A DNA stretch of 64,000 nt from Saururus chinensis (GCA_035235625.1 CP141140.1:38249351-38313350); one strand, 5' to 3'; shown: positions 1-12,989, numbered from the stretch's first letter. Notes: a model not told the origin generated them from the letters alone. A program made the numbers and translations.

Positions 1-3000
1 ATCCCTAATTTTCCCAAGTTTCAAAATTTAAATACGTGGAAAATAGGGTGTTTGACCCATTGACCTTCTTATTAGAATAACTTTCTCCCTAGATATAATT
101 TGTCGCTGAAAATAATTCTATTAGAAAGTAGACAGATAGAGCTTCGAAACACCACCAATAATGCGCAAATCAGAGTCCGGATAAGGGAGATACGATCGTT
201 TAAAGTTGAATATATTGTGCAGGACCTGTTTACCCAATTTAGATTGTATTTGGCCTGTTTAAGTCATTTTGCGGGCCCGGTTGTTTATAATTCCGAAATT
301 AATTTTTAAGGTCCTAATAAGGTGGCCTAATTGGGGAGGATTACCCAAAATTCTAGAGGGATTAGGTACCCTAATCCCCATGTTTATAAAAGACCTTCTT
401 AGGGCACAATTTAGGGGTCTTTTGTCTGATTTGGGGAGTTTTTGGACGGTGAAGGAGATGAGAGAATTTTCCAGCACAACTCCGGCAAGGCTCCGATGGC
501 GGTGGATCGATGCCAACTGGGCCACAGAGGTAGGATATCAAGTTGCAATTATTATAGATTTTATTAAATGATTTGAATGATAATAATAGTGATTTCTGCA
601 AAAATACTATTTATATACTATTCCTATGAACAGTAAAATTAAATTCTGGCCAGACCTGTTGCAATGGCTATACTGGCCCCTGGCCATGACTGCGCTGGCT
701 CCGGCCACATCGGCCATGTCTCAGGCCGCATTGGCCCTAGCACAGGCAGCAGTTTTGGCTGCCGCTGTGCAACCGCTGGTTCGTTGTAGAGAAAAAAAAT
801 AAAAAAGGGAAGCCGCTGGCCGAGGCTGGGCCGGTCCCAGCTGTGCCGGCCCAGGCCATGACAGCCCCGGATGCACCGGCCTGGGCCGTGCTGGCACCGG
901 TCGCAGTGGCATTGCCGTCTGTAAAAAAAAATGAAAAAAGGAGAAAAGCGGCATTTTGGCCGTCGGTCGACCACCAGACGGCAGCAGGATTGAGCTTGTC
1001 GGTTCAGCCGTGCTCCGACGGTCCGAGGGCTGTGTGCCGCCCAGCCCTCCGCCGTAGTGAGGGGCGGCACTACCAGAGGCCTAAAGGCCTCTGGCCTGTA
1101 GAGGGGAAGACGACCCCGCAGGTCGTCTGTGCTCCCTGGACTGGGTTGGCTAACCCAACCCGGTTCGGTCTGGCCTTTTGAAAAAAAATTATATACTAAC
1201 TGAACCTGGTCCGGTTCAGTGAGTTATATTGTTCATAAAAATTTGGAAAAATTTGTGAATGACCATGAATGTATTCTGAGTGAAGAGCCTAAGTTTTAGA
1301 TTGGGAAAAATTTCCAATGTCTTTAAAATGACTAAACTACCCCTGTGAGTTGAAGTGTAAAATAATGATTAGTGACTGAATTTAGGGGCTCCGGTTCAGG
1401 GGACTATGAGTTGATCTAAAAATTGAGAAAATTCTCAGTGAGAGTTTAATAGGTAATATAATTATAGGACAAACCTTTTGTGAGGAAAAATCCCAGTGAG
1501 TGGGTAATTGACCTTTTTGTCCCTAGGTTTAATCGTAAACCGTCAAGCCAACCTGGGTCGGTTCAAGGGGTTCATGACCCCGTCACACGCCAGGAAAATT
1601 ACACAGAGTCCATGAAGGCTAGTAGTACCCTTGAGTTGAATTTTAGACCCATTGGATGTCATTAAGGTCTTAAACCAAATGACAAAAATACCCCTTTGAG
1701 TGGAGCCTTGTGAATGGAAGCGTGAGTCGGTCTGAGAGTGGAGCCTTGTGAGAGGTCAATGACTTAAATCAACAAAAGGGTAGTGAGTTGACCAAATGAA
1801 CCAAGGGAGGGTAGTATACCCCCAAGTGGTGAAATTACCATAATGCCCTTAGGGGGCAGTATGTTCTATTTCCGCTGAAACGGATAACTTAGCAACCGAG
1901 CGTTAGGGTGCCCTAGAATGACATTAACTGGCTTCAAAAGGAAGGGGTGTGAACAGTAAGTGACCTGAAAACCTTGTCAGGTCATAGCGTCATGGGAAAT
2001 AAAGAGAAGAACCCTAATTCTCAAGGTTTAATGCAGTGTATTACATGTGTCTGCAACCAAGTACCACGATTGACTAGAGTATTAAATACGTAACTCGTGC
2101 AATACGTTAGAGTTATCTGCATTATCGAGCTTGAACTCGCTGAGCCCTAGCCTTGCAAATGAGTGCAATGGGCCCTTATTCATTATTTATGCATTGGTGT
2201 GAATGCACGTTATTTATGTTGATGTATGCTTTTATTATTGATGTTTTAAGTTATATCAGTAACTTAAGCTTAGTAAAGACTAATCAAGAGATTTTGGTTG
2301 TCTTTGGATTGGGGGAAGAACACCTAATCAAGATAATGACTAAAATACCCTCTTTAGGGTTGGAACCAGTTCATGGAGTGAACGGGGCCCTAACATAGAA
2401 TTTTACCTTGGTTAATGAACGGAGGGTGGTTATGGGATGTTTTCGGAGTCAAAGTTTAAGCTCACAGTAATAGCCATGGTGGATATTTAGACCTTCTTGG
2501 TCTCCGTTTCTTCGGGACGATGGATCCCTGCAAATGTGCAACCCAGGTTTTTGAGCATCATGGAAGGCTCATCTACCTCTGGCCAGTGTGTCCATGAGCA
2601 CAGCTGGTACCTACATCTCTAGGCCCATTGCTGATCCAAGTGAATCTCTATAGATGCTAGGATTTCTAATAATAGCCATGGCGGTAATCTTTTAGACCTT
2701 TATGGTCTCCGTTTCTTTGGGACAATGGATCCTTGCAAATGCGCAAACCAGGTTTTTGAACATCATGGAAGGCTCATCTACCTCTGGCCAGTGTGTCCAT
2801 GAGCACAGCTGGTACCTACATCTCTAGACCCATGGCTGATCCAAGTGGATCTCTAGAGATGCTAGGATTTCTATTAGCATACAATTACTTCTTTGTGCGG
2901 GAGTCAATATTTTTTAGGTAACAATTAGTGCATTGTTTCTTGAATGGTGTCCATTGTCTTGTGCATTGTGTTGGTCTTTATTGGTTAAAGGTCAGCCCAT

Positions 3001-3860
3001 GTTTCTGAGCTATGTTATATTCAGTGCTCTATATATTACTTTACATGTGCCATTGTATATTGATGTTCTGCATGTTGGAGTCTTGTGTTTGGAGATTTCT
3101 CGACGGGCGAGTTGTTTCTAAGTGAATACAAATTTGTTAGTGTTAATTATCAAATAATGGTTCGAGAGATAATTAATAACATATTTGATATTGCTTGTTA
3201 ATTAGATAAGTGGAATGATTAAAGGACTCGCATAAAAGGTAGGTTTCTTTAAAATACTTAAGCATTGCATGAGTGATGCTATACTTCTTAGTATAGTGTA
3301 GTTTTTAGGAAGAACTACGTCTAGATCCGATCTTGTTGGAAATATTAGAGATGTTGTCTAATGAGTACGTAGGTAACTAACATCGGGTGATGTTGGCTTG
3401 ATCTAAAAAATATTAATAAAACCTTTTGTTCTTTGAAAGCTCTTCTCTTGAAAGCAGAGAGATTTCATTGTTGTTGTTGTGGTTATTTCGTTTGGTTTGT
3501 TGCAGATTCTCCTGGCGACGACAAGTGAGACCAAGGTAGGCGAGCACAAGAGGTTTTCGTATTTTTGTAACTCCGATACGTAAGTGTACCTTAAGCATGA
3601 GAGTCAACTTGTTATTTATTTTCAGACGGGAGACAGACTTGTACTTAGATGGATGAGCTGGTCTTTATGGATTTTCAGACGTTAAATAATATCATATGAT
3701 TTGATATCTGTATTTGTGAACCCTAGTTATCATGACTTGGATATTTGATCGAAGGGTTTGTTTTGTATTTAAAGAAAAAAAATTCGCTACCTACCATTTG
3801 TGCTATTTAAAAATGCTTTAAAAATCCAGGTTGTAATAGCCATTCAGTTATTGGAGCATT
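1..3860. other. LTR-like noncoding region
   Basis: No coding region is supported here. The stretch has the texture of a long plant gypsy LTR or a patchwork of them: AT-rich DNA, a GC-rich island at about 640-1180 with two related blocks roughly 135 bp apart (each has an A-run next to GGCC-rich sequence), and a tandem duplication at 2469-2873. No terminus or target-site duplication was found because the window starts inside it. Open frames in the GC-rich island show no family resemblance and are taken as chance. Confidence 0.4.
2469..2873. repeat. Two-copy tandem duplication, about 202 bp
   Basis: Unit one is 2469-2670 and unit two is 2671-2873. Both start AATAGCCATGG and end with GATGCTAGGATTTCTA, and they differ by scattered substitutions. 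No coding content is evident. It sits inside LTR-like DNA and is probably an internal LTR duplication. Confidence 0.9.
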
Positions 3861-4620
3861 TTAGCCTTGTTGGGGTGAAACTTGTCAAAAGCCCACTTGC
3901 TGCTAGACTTCTCTGCTTGTGGATCCGCCCCTCTTCCTGATCCCTCTCTCTATTGTCAAATGATCAACTCCTTGCAATATCATACTATGCATCATCTTGA
4001 TCTTGCCTTGCAGTTAATCATGTTTGTCAATTCATACATCCCCGTGTGCCCTTCATCTTGAAGCTGTCAAATGTATAATTAGGTATGTCAAAGGCACATT
4101 GTCTCTTGGTTTGGTCTTTTGTAGGTTTGTTGCCCTTCATCTTTGGGCATTCTCTAATGCTGGCTAGGTTGGCTATCCTGATAGTCACCACTCAACCACT
4201 TGCTATGCCATTTTTCTTGGCCTTGATCTTCTCTTTTGGGGGCTATAAAGCATCCAACTGTTTCTCGATCTAGTTCTGAGGCAGAATATCATGCCCTTGC
4301 TTCTACGATGGCTGAAGTTCTCTAGTACCTTCATCTTTTACGTCACCTTAAAGTGCCTCTTTCTACTCTGCATGTACTACATTGTGATAATATTAGTACT
4401 CTTCATATGGCCAAAAATCCTATGTTCCATAGTCACATGCATATTGATATTGATGCACACTTCATTGAGAACATGTTCTTCATGGCACTATTTATGTTGC
4501 TCCTTTGCCAGAATTTGATCAACTTCCTGTTGTGTTTACTAAATATCTACTTGGCCTTGGTTCTTATTGCGTCATGACAAGGTCAATCTTCGGGCTCTCC
4601 CTCCTTGAGCTTGAGGGGGA
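3860..4620 (+). pseudogene. Ty1/copia pol remnant (end of RT and RNase H)
   Basis: Pieces in several frames resemble the C-terminal third of a copia polyprotein. About 3905-4000 resembles the PDPSLY...LQY region that follows the RT palm. About 4060-4100 resembles the AVK-R-VKGTLSLGL segment. About 4150-4290 resembles the RNase H segment ending in SRSSSEAEYHALA, whose acidic residues belong to the RNase H active site. About 4290-4530 resembles the region around the HCDN motif. The remnant ends near SLLELEGE, where copia elements reach their polypurine tract. Stops and frameshifts throughout make it non-functional. Family assignment is by recognisable motifs only, so the copia lineage is not resolved. 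Confidence 0.75.
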
Positions 4621-4621
4621 A
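4607..4621 (+). promoter_or_regulatory. Decayed copia polypurine tract
   Basis: A purine-rich run (GAGCTTGAGGGGGA) lies directly after the copia pol remnant and directly before a TG-starting segment. That is the normal position of the plus-strand primer of a copia element. Confidence 0.55.
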
Positions 4622-4623
4622 TA

Positions 4624-4881
4624 TGAATTGTAATTCATCACTGGCACCAATTTGATTGATTCAATCTCACCAATCCTAGGAATCTCTCCATGCTAACTAT
4701 GCACATCCCTGATTTAGCTCAACATTCTCCACAATATCTTCTGTATATAGCAACTTATTGATATGTCATATTATATCTATAGTAACTTATTGATCCTTCA
4801 TATTGTAATTAAAATATACTTATAATCTATATATGTTGAATGGGAAACACATCCCAATTGCTGTTGCATTGGGTTTTCTCA
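4624..4881 (+). repeat. Probable 3' LTR of the decayed copia element
   Basis: A roughly 258-bp AT-rich segment begins TGAATTGTAATTC right after the polypurine tract and ends near TTTTCTCA. Short LTRs of this size are usual for some copia lineages. No matching 5' LTR is in the window and I did not confirm a target-site duplication, so the right boundary is tentative. Confidence 0.4.
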
Positions 4882-6153
4882 CATATTTAGCAAAGGTTTC
4901 TCTTGCATGCTATAGTTATAATACATTACTTTGAGGATCACAATGGTTATTAGTTATACACACAAACTCTATATTAACCTATATACACTAGTAGTAGGCA
5001 ATTATAAATCCAATCTCATAGGTTAAATATTGTGGCAAAGGTTAGCAAAGACAATAGTGTCAAAGGACTTTGTCTTAGAGCATGTTATTTATATTCAGGA
5101 CCAGTTTTGTAGCATATCTCATTTGATAGAGCTCTTTGGGGGTTTTCCAAAGGCATTAAAAATACATAAATATGAATATATATAGTATTAAAATATAAAA
5201 ATTAATATTAAAAAATGTGTTAAATTTGTGGGGCTAAAAGCAATCCAAAAAGCCTAGTCATGTACAATCTCATTTCATAGAGCTTGTCAAGAGCTTTATA
5301 ACAATATCAAGAATGCTACAATCCAAGTTCGATAGTGCAAGAGGTAATATTATAAAGTTAAAATTAACATAACCTAAAAAAATAGGGATCGAGATTCTAA
5401 TATCTTTGACTTTTGGGGGATTAGAATGAGTAAAATAGGGATTAATGATATAAAATATCATTAAAATTGTCCGATTTTAAAACTTCTATAGTACACCACC
5501 TTACTTTATATTATAGTATGATTATATAATATGATTATGAAAAAAATAACTTGTTAAAATATAAGGGAAAAGTGCTTCTAAAATACTATTATGACATGCC
5601 ATGCATACGCCAATGTGGCAATTGGTGCTTGTGTGGGTTTTTTCTAATATTGTGCCTAGTTTCATCTAATAGAATGACAAAAATGATGTTTCATGATTGC
5701 AAGGGATGAAATTAAGTGTAGAAGAAGGCTTATTTCAAACATGCACAAATTGCATTACTTTTGTCATTCTAAATGTCGAAATATTTTGTCATTCCAAATG
5801 TCGAAACTCGCAGCCTCTATCCTAGCATGCCAAGATGGGATTATAATGACAAAAATATTTATTCATCAATGAAGGGAAAGTAAGTTCATGCATGGTCTAG
5901 TTGGTTCATGCATCTTTGCTCTCATTCTTCCATCCCCCTTTTTCTTGCCACCGTGAATGAAGTAGCACTACTCAAAGGCATGACTAGCGACCACCTCATA
6001 AGAAGCACTATCCAATAGCCTCCTTTGGTCCCATAGCTGTTCTTTTTGGTTTCGGGAGTAGCAGCAAAGGAAGAGGAAAGAATAGTGAGCTTCTTAGCCC
6101 ATTCTCTGAGCTAGGTTTGGAGTTGTTTCCCAGTCAAGGTTTTGGGCATGTCA
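4882..6153. other. Unassigned AT-rich sequence
   Basis: I see no gene or recognisable mobile element here. There is a short local repeat at about 5760-5805 (GTCATTCTAAATGTCGAAA followed by a close copy). The frames present are short and unlike any family I recognise. Confidence 0.5.
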
Positions 6154-7623
6154 TGGATACACATGAAATATATCTATGTTATACATGTTTTTACCTTATT
6201 TGCTAGTATAATATTAGGTTAATTTAGAGTTAATTAGGTTTTATTCTCTCTCTCTCTCTATATATATATTAGTTTAATTATTAATTAATTTGGGCACTAT
6301 TATTAGTTTAAGTGTGTATTTGAATCATGTCAGGATTTTATTTATGCACTACATGTCTAAAATGGATTTTTTTATATTTTCTAGGTAAAGTGTGCTTCTC
6401 GGGGCTCTTGGATGATGTGTGAAATAATGCAAAACACTCTTGACACTTTTTAAAATGTTTTGGATAACTTTTCACAATAAAAAACACATGAAAAATTAAT
6501 CTGGACGCAAACAAAAGAGCTTAATGAACATAGTAGAAAATTGGACATAAATATGGTCTGTCTAATGAATAGACTTCATCTTCCTAAACAAACATAGAAC
6601 ACAAAACTAGATAGATTTGTCTAGATTGCAAAAATAGTGTTCCCGATTGATTGGGCAGTAGGGCGATCGATCAGCTTAACAAGCAGTTTCCTATTTTGAG
6701 TCAGTTTTGAGCCTTTTTTTAATTAGACTTCCTCCCATGATTCTTATACCTATATAAAGCCATATGGGGTTAGAAATTAATGGATTCTAGTCATTTTTCT
6801 AAACAGAAAAAAAGGAGAAGAAGATGGAGGAGCAATTAAATATTTCAAAAGAGATTTGAGAGCCTTCTTCTACCAAGCAAGGGTGGAAGAGCAATCACAT
6901 ATTTAATGGGGATTCAAGAGCAGCCTTCTGCCATACAGGGCTTGTCTTTTCTTTTACTTAGGTGTTGTTGAATCTAGAGATAAGTTTCAATTTTTTTCTT
7001 TTTGATTTAGATCTAATGACAATGTATGACAATGATTTCTTTTTTAATGGTAGAGTTTTCATGTATATTCAATTATATGTTGAATTATTGTCTTGTAGAT
7101 GATAGATTTATGCGGTGATGTTTACATCTATTCTAGTTTATGTGATTTAGATGAGATGGTCATGCAATAGATTCTAATGCTCATGTGATTGATTACTTGG
7201 ATGAGTTATGCTAAAATTAGACGTGTCATGCCTATAGATAGGGTTAGTGTAGATTATTTGTTCTAATTAAAGGTGATTCAAGCTAAGGAGTCAATCAATG
7301 ATTCTTTCAAAAGTATGTCTTGTTTATATTGAGATTTATATTTACACTAGATTTAGATTAAAGGTTAACGAATTATTATGATTCTATGGTGGATTAATTT
7401 TCTAAGTAATTGTTGTCATATTGCTCTCTTTTGTTTAGTCAAGTTGATTACTTCATATGATCAATTTTAGTTTTAGTTCTTTTATATTTCAATTATCAAT
7501 AAAATTTCTCCTTAGATTTATTAATAATTTCATTTGTTTTGTCCCTCCAATTTGACAACTCTTAATACTTGTCCTAGTACAATTATCTTGTACATTTGCA
7601 AAGAGGTCAATTATAAATGATCA
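6154..7623 (+). repeat. Old, decayed Athila-type LTR
   Basis: About 1470 bp aligns end to end by eye with the young 1420-bp LTRs at 24350, 34894 and 45422. Shared landmarks are the ACCTTATTTG-TAGTATA-ATTAGGTTAATTTAGAGTTAATTA segment near the start, the TGGACGC...GCTTAATGAACA segment, the TATATAAAGCCATAT promoter segment near 6752, and the terminal CTTGTACA-TTGCAAAG...ATTATAAA-GATCA. Indels and substitutions are frequent. A CT microsatellite running into a TA run (about 6243-6270) is specific to this copy. The primer site expected right after 7623 is not recognisable. Confidence 0.85.
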
Positions 7624-8025
7624 AAAGAGTTTTAGTTTTAATTTACTTTACTTTCTAGGATAATTCTTAGTTACTTACACTATTTTATTTTGACATTGTA
7701 AGTTGAGTTGAAGATCATGCTCTCTACTCTTGAGGTTGCAAGGCAACACGGGCAAGCATAGTTCTTCCCCTTGGTTTGCATGATCTTCTTCTCTCTTTAG
7801 TTTTAGCTCTTTTTTTCCTTTAGTTAGTTTTTGCGTTACTTTGCTTACTTTTTACACTTTAAATTATAGGGTGTGCTTGTGGTGTATACGTGGTTATCGC
7901 TTCTTGCTCCCCCTATAGCACAACTTGACCCTGAGCCCAAGCGTATACCTAGGAGAGCTAAGTTGCCCTCGATATTGCTCTCTACCCACTCTCCCACCAC
8001 TTCTCCCACCCCTTCTACCATCACC
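7624..8025 (+). other. Leader of the decayed Athila element
   Basis: This matches the leader of the young elements: the GTTGAAGATC-TGCTCTCTAC segment near 7688, then AAGCATAGT-CTTC, then the N-terminal coding extension before the MDEHQ-like start. The 18-bp leader palindrome of the young elements is not preserved here. Confidence 0.65.
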
Positions 8026-9053
8026 ATGACTGAACACAATTAATTAGTAGATGCACATCTCAAAACCCTAAAGGAGTATTACATTCCCAATGAATACATA
8101 TCTCCTTTGTGCATTAAGTTGCCAGTTCTCGCGGCTTGAAACTACAAAATAAGCACAACATCATTTAGATGCTCCCAACTTCTTATTGGCATAACAATGA
8201 AAACTTGTATAGGCACAATGAAAACCCATATAGGCACTTAGATGACTTCTTGGAATTATGTACCATTGTCAAGCTCTCTAACTTGACCGATAAAGCCATC
8301 AGACTAATTTTTCCCTTTCACATTGAAAGACAAGGCTAAAGAATAACTTCACTCATTAGTATAGGTCAAATCACAACATGAGCACAAATCACAACAAGAG
8401 TTTCTCAAAAAGGTATTTCCCCATAGGCAAGACTAACCAAATGCTCAAGGTCATAACCACTTTTGCACACTTCCATGAGAGTTAGGATAGACATAAGAAC
8501 CTTCTTAGGAGGTTTCTCATCATGTTGTCCTTAAGTGAAAATTAGTGCAATATTTTTATGAGGGTCTTACTAGCAAAATTATCACCTTGTCAATGCGAGT
8601 TGTAGAGGTACCTTTTTTTATAAAAATGAAAATGAGGCGTGGAATTTTTTTGAGGATTTGAATGAGTATTTCATTCAACATGAGGCCTCGAATAAGAATG
8701 AGAGTTCAAACAATTCCTCCTCAAGGGGTGGCTTTTATGAAGTCAAAAACCTCGTGAACCTTTCCTCTAAAATTGACACTTTGAATAGGAAATGACCTTC
8801 TTATGACTTTTACCTATCAACCCACTCCCCTCACTCATGACACATGTATCATATGTCTTTGTCCCACCCATACATTTATTGAGTGTCTCTTTGCCCTTCA
8901 ATTCACTGAGTTTGTCCAAGACCATGTCAATGCCACCCAAGCCTTCCCTAGGGCCGAGAATACTCCTTTCTCTAACATATACAACCATGGGTGGAGGAAC
9001 CACCTAAACTCTTCTTAGCGAACATCAAACCAAGGGGGTATGGGCAACCAACT
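8026..9053 (+). pseudogene. Athila-type gag pseudogene
   Basis: The sequence parallels the young gag from its internal ATG onward. Recognisable pieces include LVDA-LK-L-EYY-PNEY near 8045, the GITTFAQ region near 8450, the zinc-knuckle region near 8840-8890 (CIICLCPTHTFIEC: Cys, Cys, His and Cys kept at CX2CX4HX4C spacing), and FVQDHVNATQAFPRAENTPFSN near 8905-8975. Numerous stops and frameshifts are present. Homology stops near 9053, where unrelated LTR-like sequence begins, so the element is truncated before protease. Confidence 0.85.
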
Positions 9054-10235
9054 ATAAGAATATAAGTGTCCTTATGTAATGTATTGACTTACTTTCATGA
9101 TCAAAATAATGTCATTAATGTGTATTTTGAGTCAATTTAAAGCCCGAGGATAGATTTCTAAATGTGGAACGAAATGATGACTTAAATCTGTATTTTCAAT
9201 AGGTAAAAATATGCACGCAAATTGTATTTACACAATTTAGGGTAAAAGAGACCTTAGGTCAAAGAATGGTGAGGTTTAGAGGTTTGAATATTGAAAAATG
9301 AAAAATCTAGTATGAACATCGATTGTTGATGAACATCAATCACTTCTGAGAATGATCGACTGACACCCAAAAGAACTCTTTGTTAAACGAAACTAAGAGT
9401 TTTGCAATCGATCAGAGGGTTGAATTATCGATCAATGGAAGAGTCATGAGGAAAAGGATTAGGAATCGATTGATTGCCCGAAAAATGATTGATTGGTTGA
9501 GTGATAAGTTGCCTAAATTAAACATTTTTGGTTTGATTTGGATTCCTAGTTGGAGTCATATTTCTTATAGGACTTCGAAATTTATAGAAAGGGATTGGGA
9601 TGTGATGAAGAGAAGAGAGAAGACCTAATAGACCTAGTGAACTTGTGTGAATAGAGTTTGAGAGAGTTGTCTTCTAGAATGAAAAATCTCTACCACAAAT
9701 AAAAAAGAGTAATTATAGGTGAGATGTGAGGACAAAAATACATGTGAGACATGTTGTTTGTTGAAGATGGATGCTGAGAAGATCAAGAGAATAAAAGATT
9801 CATTTCAAAGGAGGATATTAAAGATCTACTTTGATCAAAGAACACAAAAGAGGAGAAGATTAAGCTATGTCGATAAACAACGAAGGTGTGGTTGATTCAA
9901 AATTCAAGACTAGTGTGGAGAACTAGCCATTTGAAGAAATTTTTTTTCTTTGTAATTGGTATTTCTATATTCATAGGTTTATGTAGTGCATAGTTGATAT
10001 GGATAGAGTATCCCATAATTTTCCCTGGTTGGGTTTTCACGTAAAAATTCTTGTGCGTTTCTTTGCTGATTTGGTTGCAAAATTTTCATTAGAACTTATT
10101 AAAATTAGGCTCATTAATTTGAACAAAATCTTTGTTTATTTTGTTTGAAAGAGGATGATAAGTCTTGTAACTTAATTGTGAGTTACAAACACTTTATTTT
10201 TCTCAGTTTGTTTATGCTACACACATAATTTACAA
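9054..10235 (+). repeat. Putative LTR of a SIRE-like copia element
   Basis: This noncoding segment lies between the truncated Athila gag and a copia gag-pol remnant. It contains several GATCGATC-like words (9310-9500), a TTTTCCCTGGTTGGGTTTTCAC segment near 10018 typical of copia R/U5 regions, and at its right side TTTACAAATC-AATAAG followed by TGGTAGCTAAGG. The last looks like a damaged initiator-Met-tRNA primer site. The left boundary is only where the Athila homology stops. Confidence 0.45.
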
Positions 10236-12105
10236 ATCAATAAGTGGTAGCTAAGGGTATTTGAATATTTTTGAAATTTTTTCTCTTGTGATTAAGGCTT
10301 GATTGTGATTTTGGTTGCCATAGAATTCAAAAACATGATTAGCTCTTCTTTATTTGTTTTAAGTGTTGTTGAAGTTAGGAATAATCATGTTTTTTATTAA
10401 TTGAAAATTCTTAGAGATAAATTTTATGACATGGAACATGAGAATTTTCAACTTGTGCATGACAAATCCTTGTGTGATATAAAAATATTGAGAAAATTGA
10501 ACAATTGGAAGAATAATTAAAAACTTCTAATTCAAAATTGAAAGAGATTATCAAAGATAAAAAAAAACTTGATAAAAGTCTCTCTTGTGGACAATTTGGA
10601 TGTGATAAAAGTGGTTTAGGGTATGTGGGACACGAGAACACAAATTTCCTAGTTAACACTAAATTTATTAAGGCTAAAAAATTGTATGATAAGGAAGCTA
10701 ATACCTCAACTTCTCAACTTTTGGTTGGAAAATAATTGCTTAAGAATCAACTAGTGACTAAATTTGAGCTTATTAAGAACAAATTGGTGAATAAACCACA
10801 AATTATGGGAGACAATGTTAAAATTGACTTGCTTAGAAAAATCACATGGATGGAATAAAAACTTAAGGGAACTTAATATAAAAGTGCAAAATCTTTGACA
10901 TATGACTTACACACATGATTCATTAAAATATTCTCATAATTTTGCTTATAATAGTTATCACAAAAAGGAACAAAAGGTGAATGTAAAAACACTTGAGAAT
11001 GCCAAACAAGATAAAAATTTCAGTGATCTTCAAGAATTTGTAAAAACTAGGACAATTTGGGTAAAGAAAGAGGATGTGAAATATTATGTAGTGCACAACA
11101 CCATGAAAACTCAACATTCTAACATGTAGAACCTATATAGTGGATCCTAAAGCACATAAATAATAACAACTCTAGACCTACTAATTTGGTAGAGAAATAT
11201 AATGATAAAGTTACCTTTAGAGATGAAAATACCATAAAAATAGATAGGATGGGCACTTTAAAAGTTTTTGTGTTGCATGGATTAAATAACATTTTGTATG
11301 TGGGTGATTTGAAAGTTAATATTTTAAGTATTAGTCAAATTTGTGACTTTGGTTTTATTAACAAATTTACAAAGAAGGCTCATTGTTGATAAATCTAGAA
11401 TGACTTGTATAAAAGGTTTAAGAGCACATGATAATTGTTAACCTGTCATTGCTTGATAATACTTTTGGCATCAAAAGTTAGGACTTATAAATTTAATAGA
11501 TGTAACAAAAATAACAAAAGAATGGATAATTAGAGGTGCCCTTATTTTGAAAGCTCCTAGAATCTTTGTATGTGGTGCTTGTCAAAAGGGTAAATTGTCA
11601 AAATCTCATCATAACTGAGAGATCATTAGAATTGATATACATGGACCTTACGAGACTAATACAAATAGCTAATTTGGGCAGTAAAAATACATCTTAGTGA
11701 TGGTGGATGACCTATCAAGATTTACTTAGGTAGATTTTCTTAAAGAAAGTTAGATGTTTTTGAAGCATTCAAAACAATTTCTTTTACCATAAAAAATACA
11801 AGTAGTCTACATAATCAATTTATTAAAAGTGATAAAGGTGGTGAGTTCACTGACTTTAGGTTTAAAGACTTTTGCGACAAACATAGAATTTATCATGAGT
11901 TCTCAACCCCAAAAACTCTTTAACTAAATGAAATAGTTGAAAGAAAGGATAAGATCATTCAGGAAATTTTGAGGGTTATTCTAAATGAAAAGAATTTGGC
12001 TAAACATTTTTTGGTAGAAGCTGTGAACACCACAACATTCTTAAAAGAGTAATTAAAACCCGGTATAGTCAAAACCCATTATGAGTTGTAAAGAGGTAAA
12101 ACCCC
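10236..12105 (+). pseudogene. SIRE-like Ty1/copia gag-pol remnant
   Basis: A heavily mutated polyprotein. About 10550-10740 resembles the gag/pol spacer ending in FDKSGLGY (here CDKSGLGY). About 11186-11390 resembles the segment before the integrase, with NNILYVGDLKVNILSISQICD-GF. About 11550-11620 has the GACQKGKLSKSSH zinc-site segment. About 11640-11760 resembles the first catalytic block of integrase. About 11820-12040 has SDKGGEF-D, HEFSTPKT and NEIVERKD, i.e. the second Asp and the catalytic Glu region of the DDE triad. Weak similarity runs to about 12105. RT and RNase H are absent, so it is truncated on the 3' side. Confidence 0.75.
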
Positions 12106-12880
12106 CACTGATAGGTATAAAACATAGTTAGTTTAACACTCTTATATGTCCTTTCCTAACCTTAAATTACTATTATTATAGGATTGATTAAGGCATATTA
12201 GTGTTTGGTATGAGTTTTAAATTTGGCAATGAGAAATTATAACTTAGATATGTATTGGGGTTATTAAGCTACTAATTATGTCATATGTTTTAGGGCTGGA
12301 ATGAAACTCAAGACAAAAAGAAAGGAGATGCCAAATCAAAGAGGAAGAGCTGAGAAAGGAAGAATAAACATTAAATGTGCAAGAAATTGGAAATGGAATG
12401 AGTCAAAGCGAGATAGGGCTTGATTTGGAAACTAGGTGCACTTCTATTGGCTAGTTAGTAGGATATTGTTAAATCAAAGATTATAACCGCACGCAAACAA
12501 AAGGAATATGTCAAATGTGATTGACGTGATGATTTGAGAATGGAAGGGCATAAAATGAAGAAAGGGCTACATAAGGATTAAAGAAAGGTAGAAGAAGAGA
12601 AGCCGAAAGACCAAATTAAAAAGGCAACGAATCACCTATTTGTGGAAGGAATCGTGCTGATTTGTATAGTACTGGGTCCCACGGCGATGATTAGAAATTT
12701 CAACCTAGGAATCCACTTGATTTCTTATTAAAGGACTATTTCATTCATCTAATCTTTTTCTAGTACATTCCACATATTTTCGTCCTAGAACATTCCTCAC
12801 TTTTCTTCACTAGACTATTCTTGTTTATTTAGATTTGCTTCTAGATAATTCCTTTGTAATCTATATATTGTAACCTCTTG
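12106..12880. other. Unassigned noncoding sequence
   Basis: I see no supported gene. The segment from about 12720, with TTCTAGA-rich text and then TTTGTAATCTATATATTGTAACCTCTTGTCAATATTGG at 12851-12890, resembles the R/U5 end of a plant copia LTR and precedes a copia gag remnant. No boundaries could be fixed. Confidence 0.35.
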
Positions 12881-12989
12881 TCAATATTGGATCTAATTAA
12901 GTTCCCCGGGATAAAGCTAATGCTCTACCTTATCGATCCAGCCAACTATCGATCCAACCGACTATCTCTGCAGTGCTCCACTCCACCAC

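Noticed and set aside
639-1181. Open frames in the GC-rich island near the left edge
   Set aside because: Overlapping frames on both strands, Pro/Ala/Arg-rich composition, no motif. Composition effect.
6131-6153. GGTTTTGGGCATG before the old Athila LTR as a decayed polypurine tract
   Set aside because: The resemblance to GGTTTGGGGGTAT is weak, no ORF3 or 3' region precedes it, and gag follows the LTR. Chance is as likely as another array.
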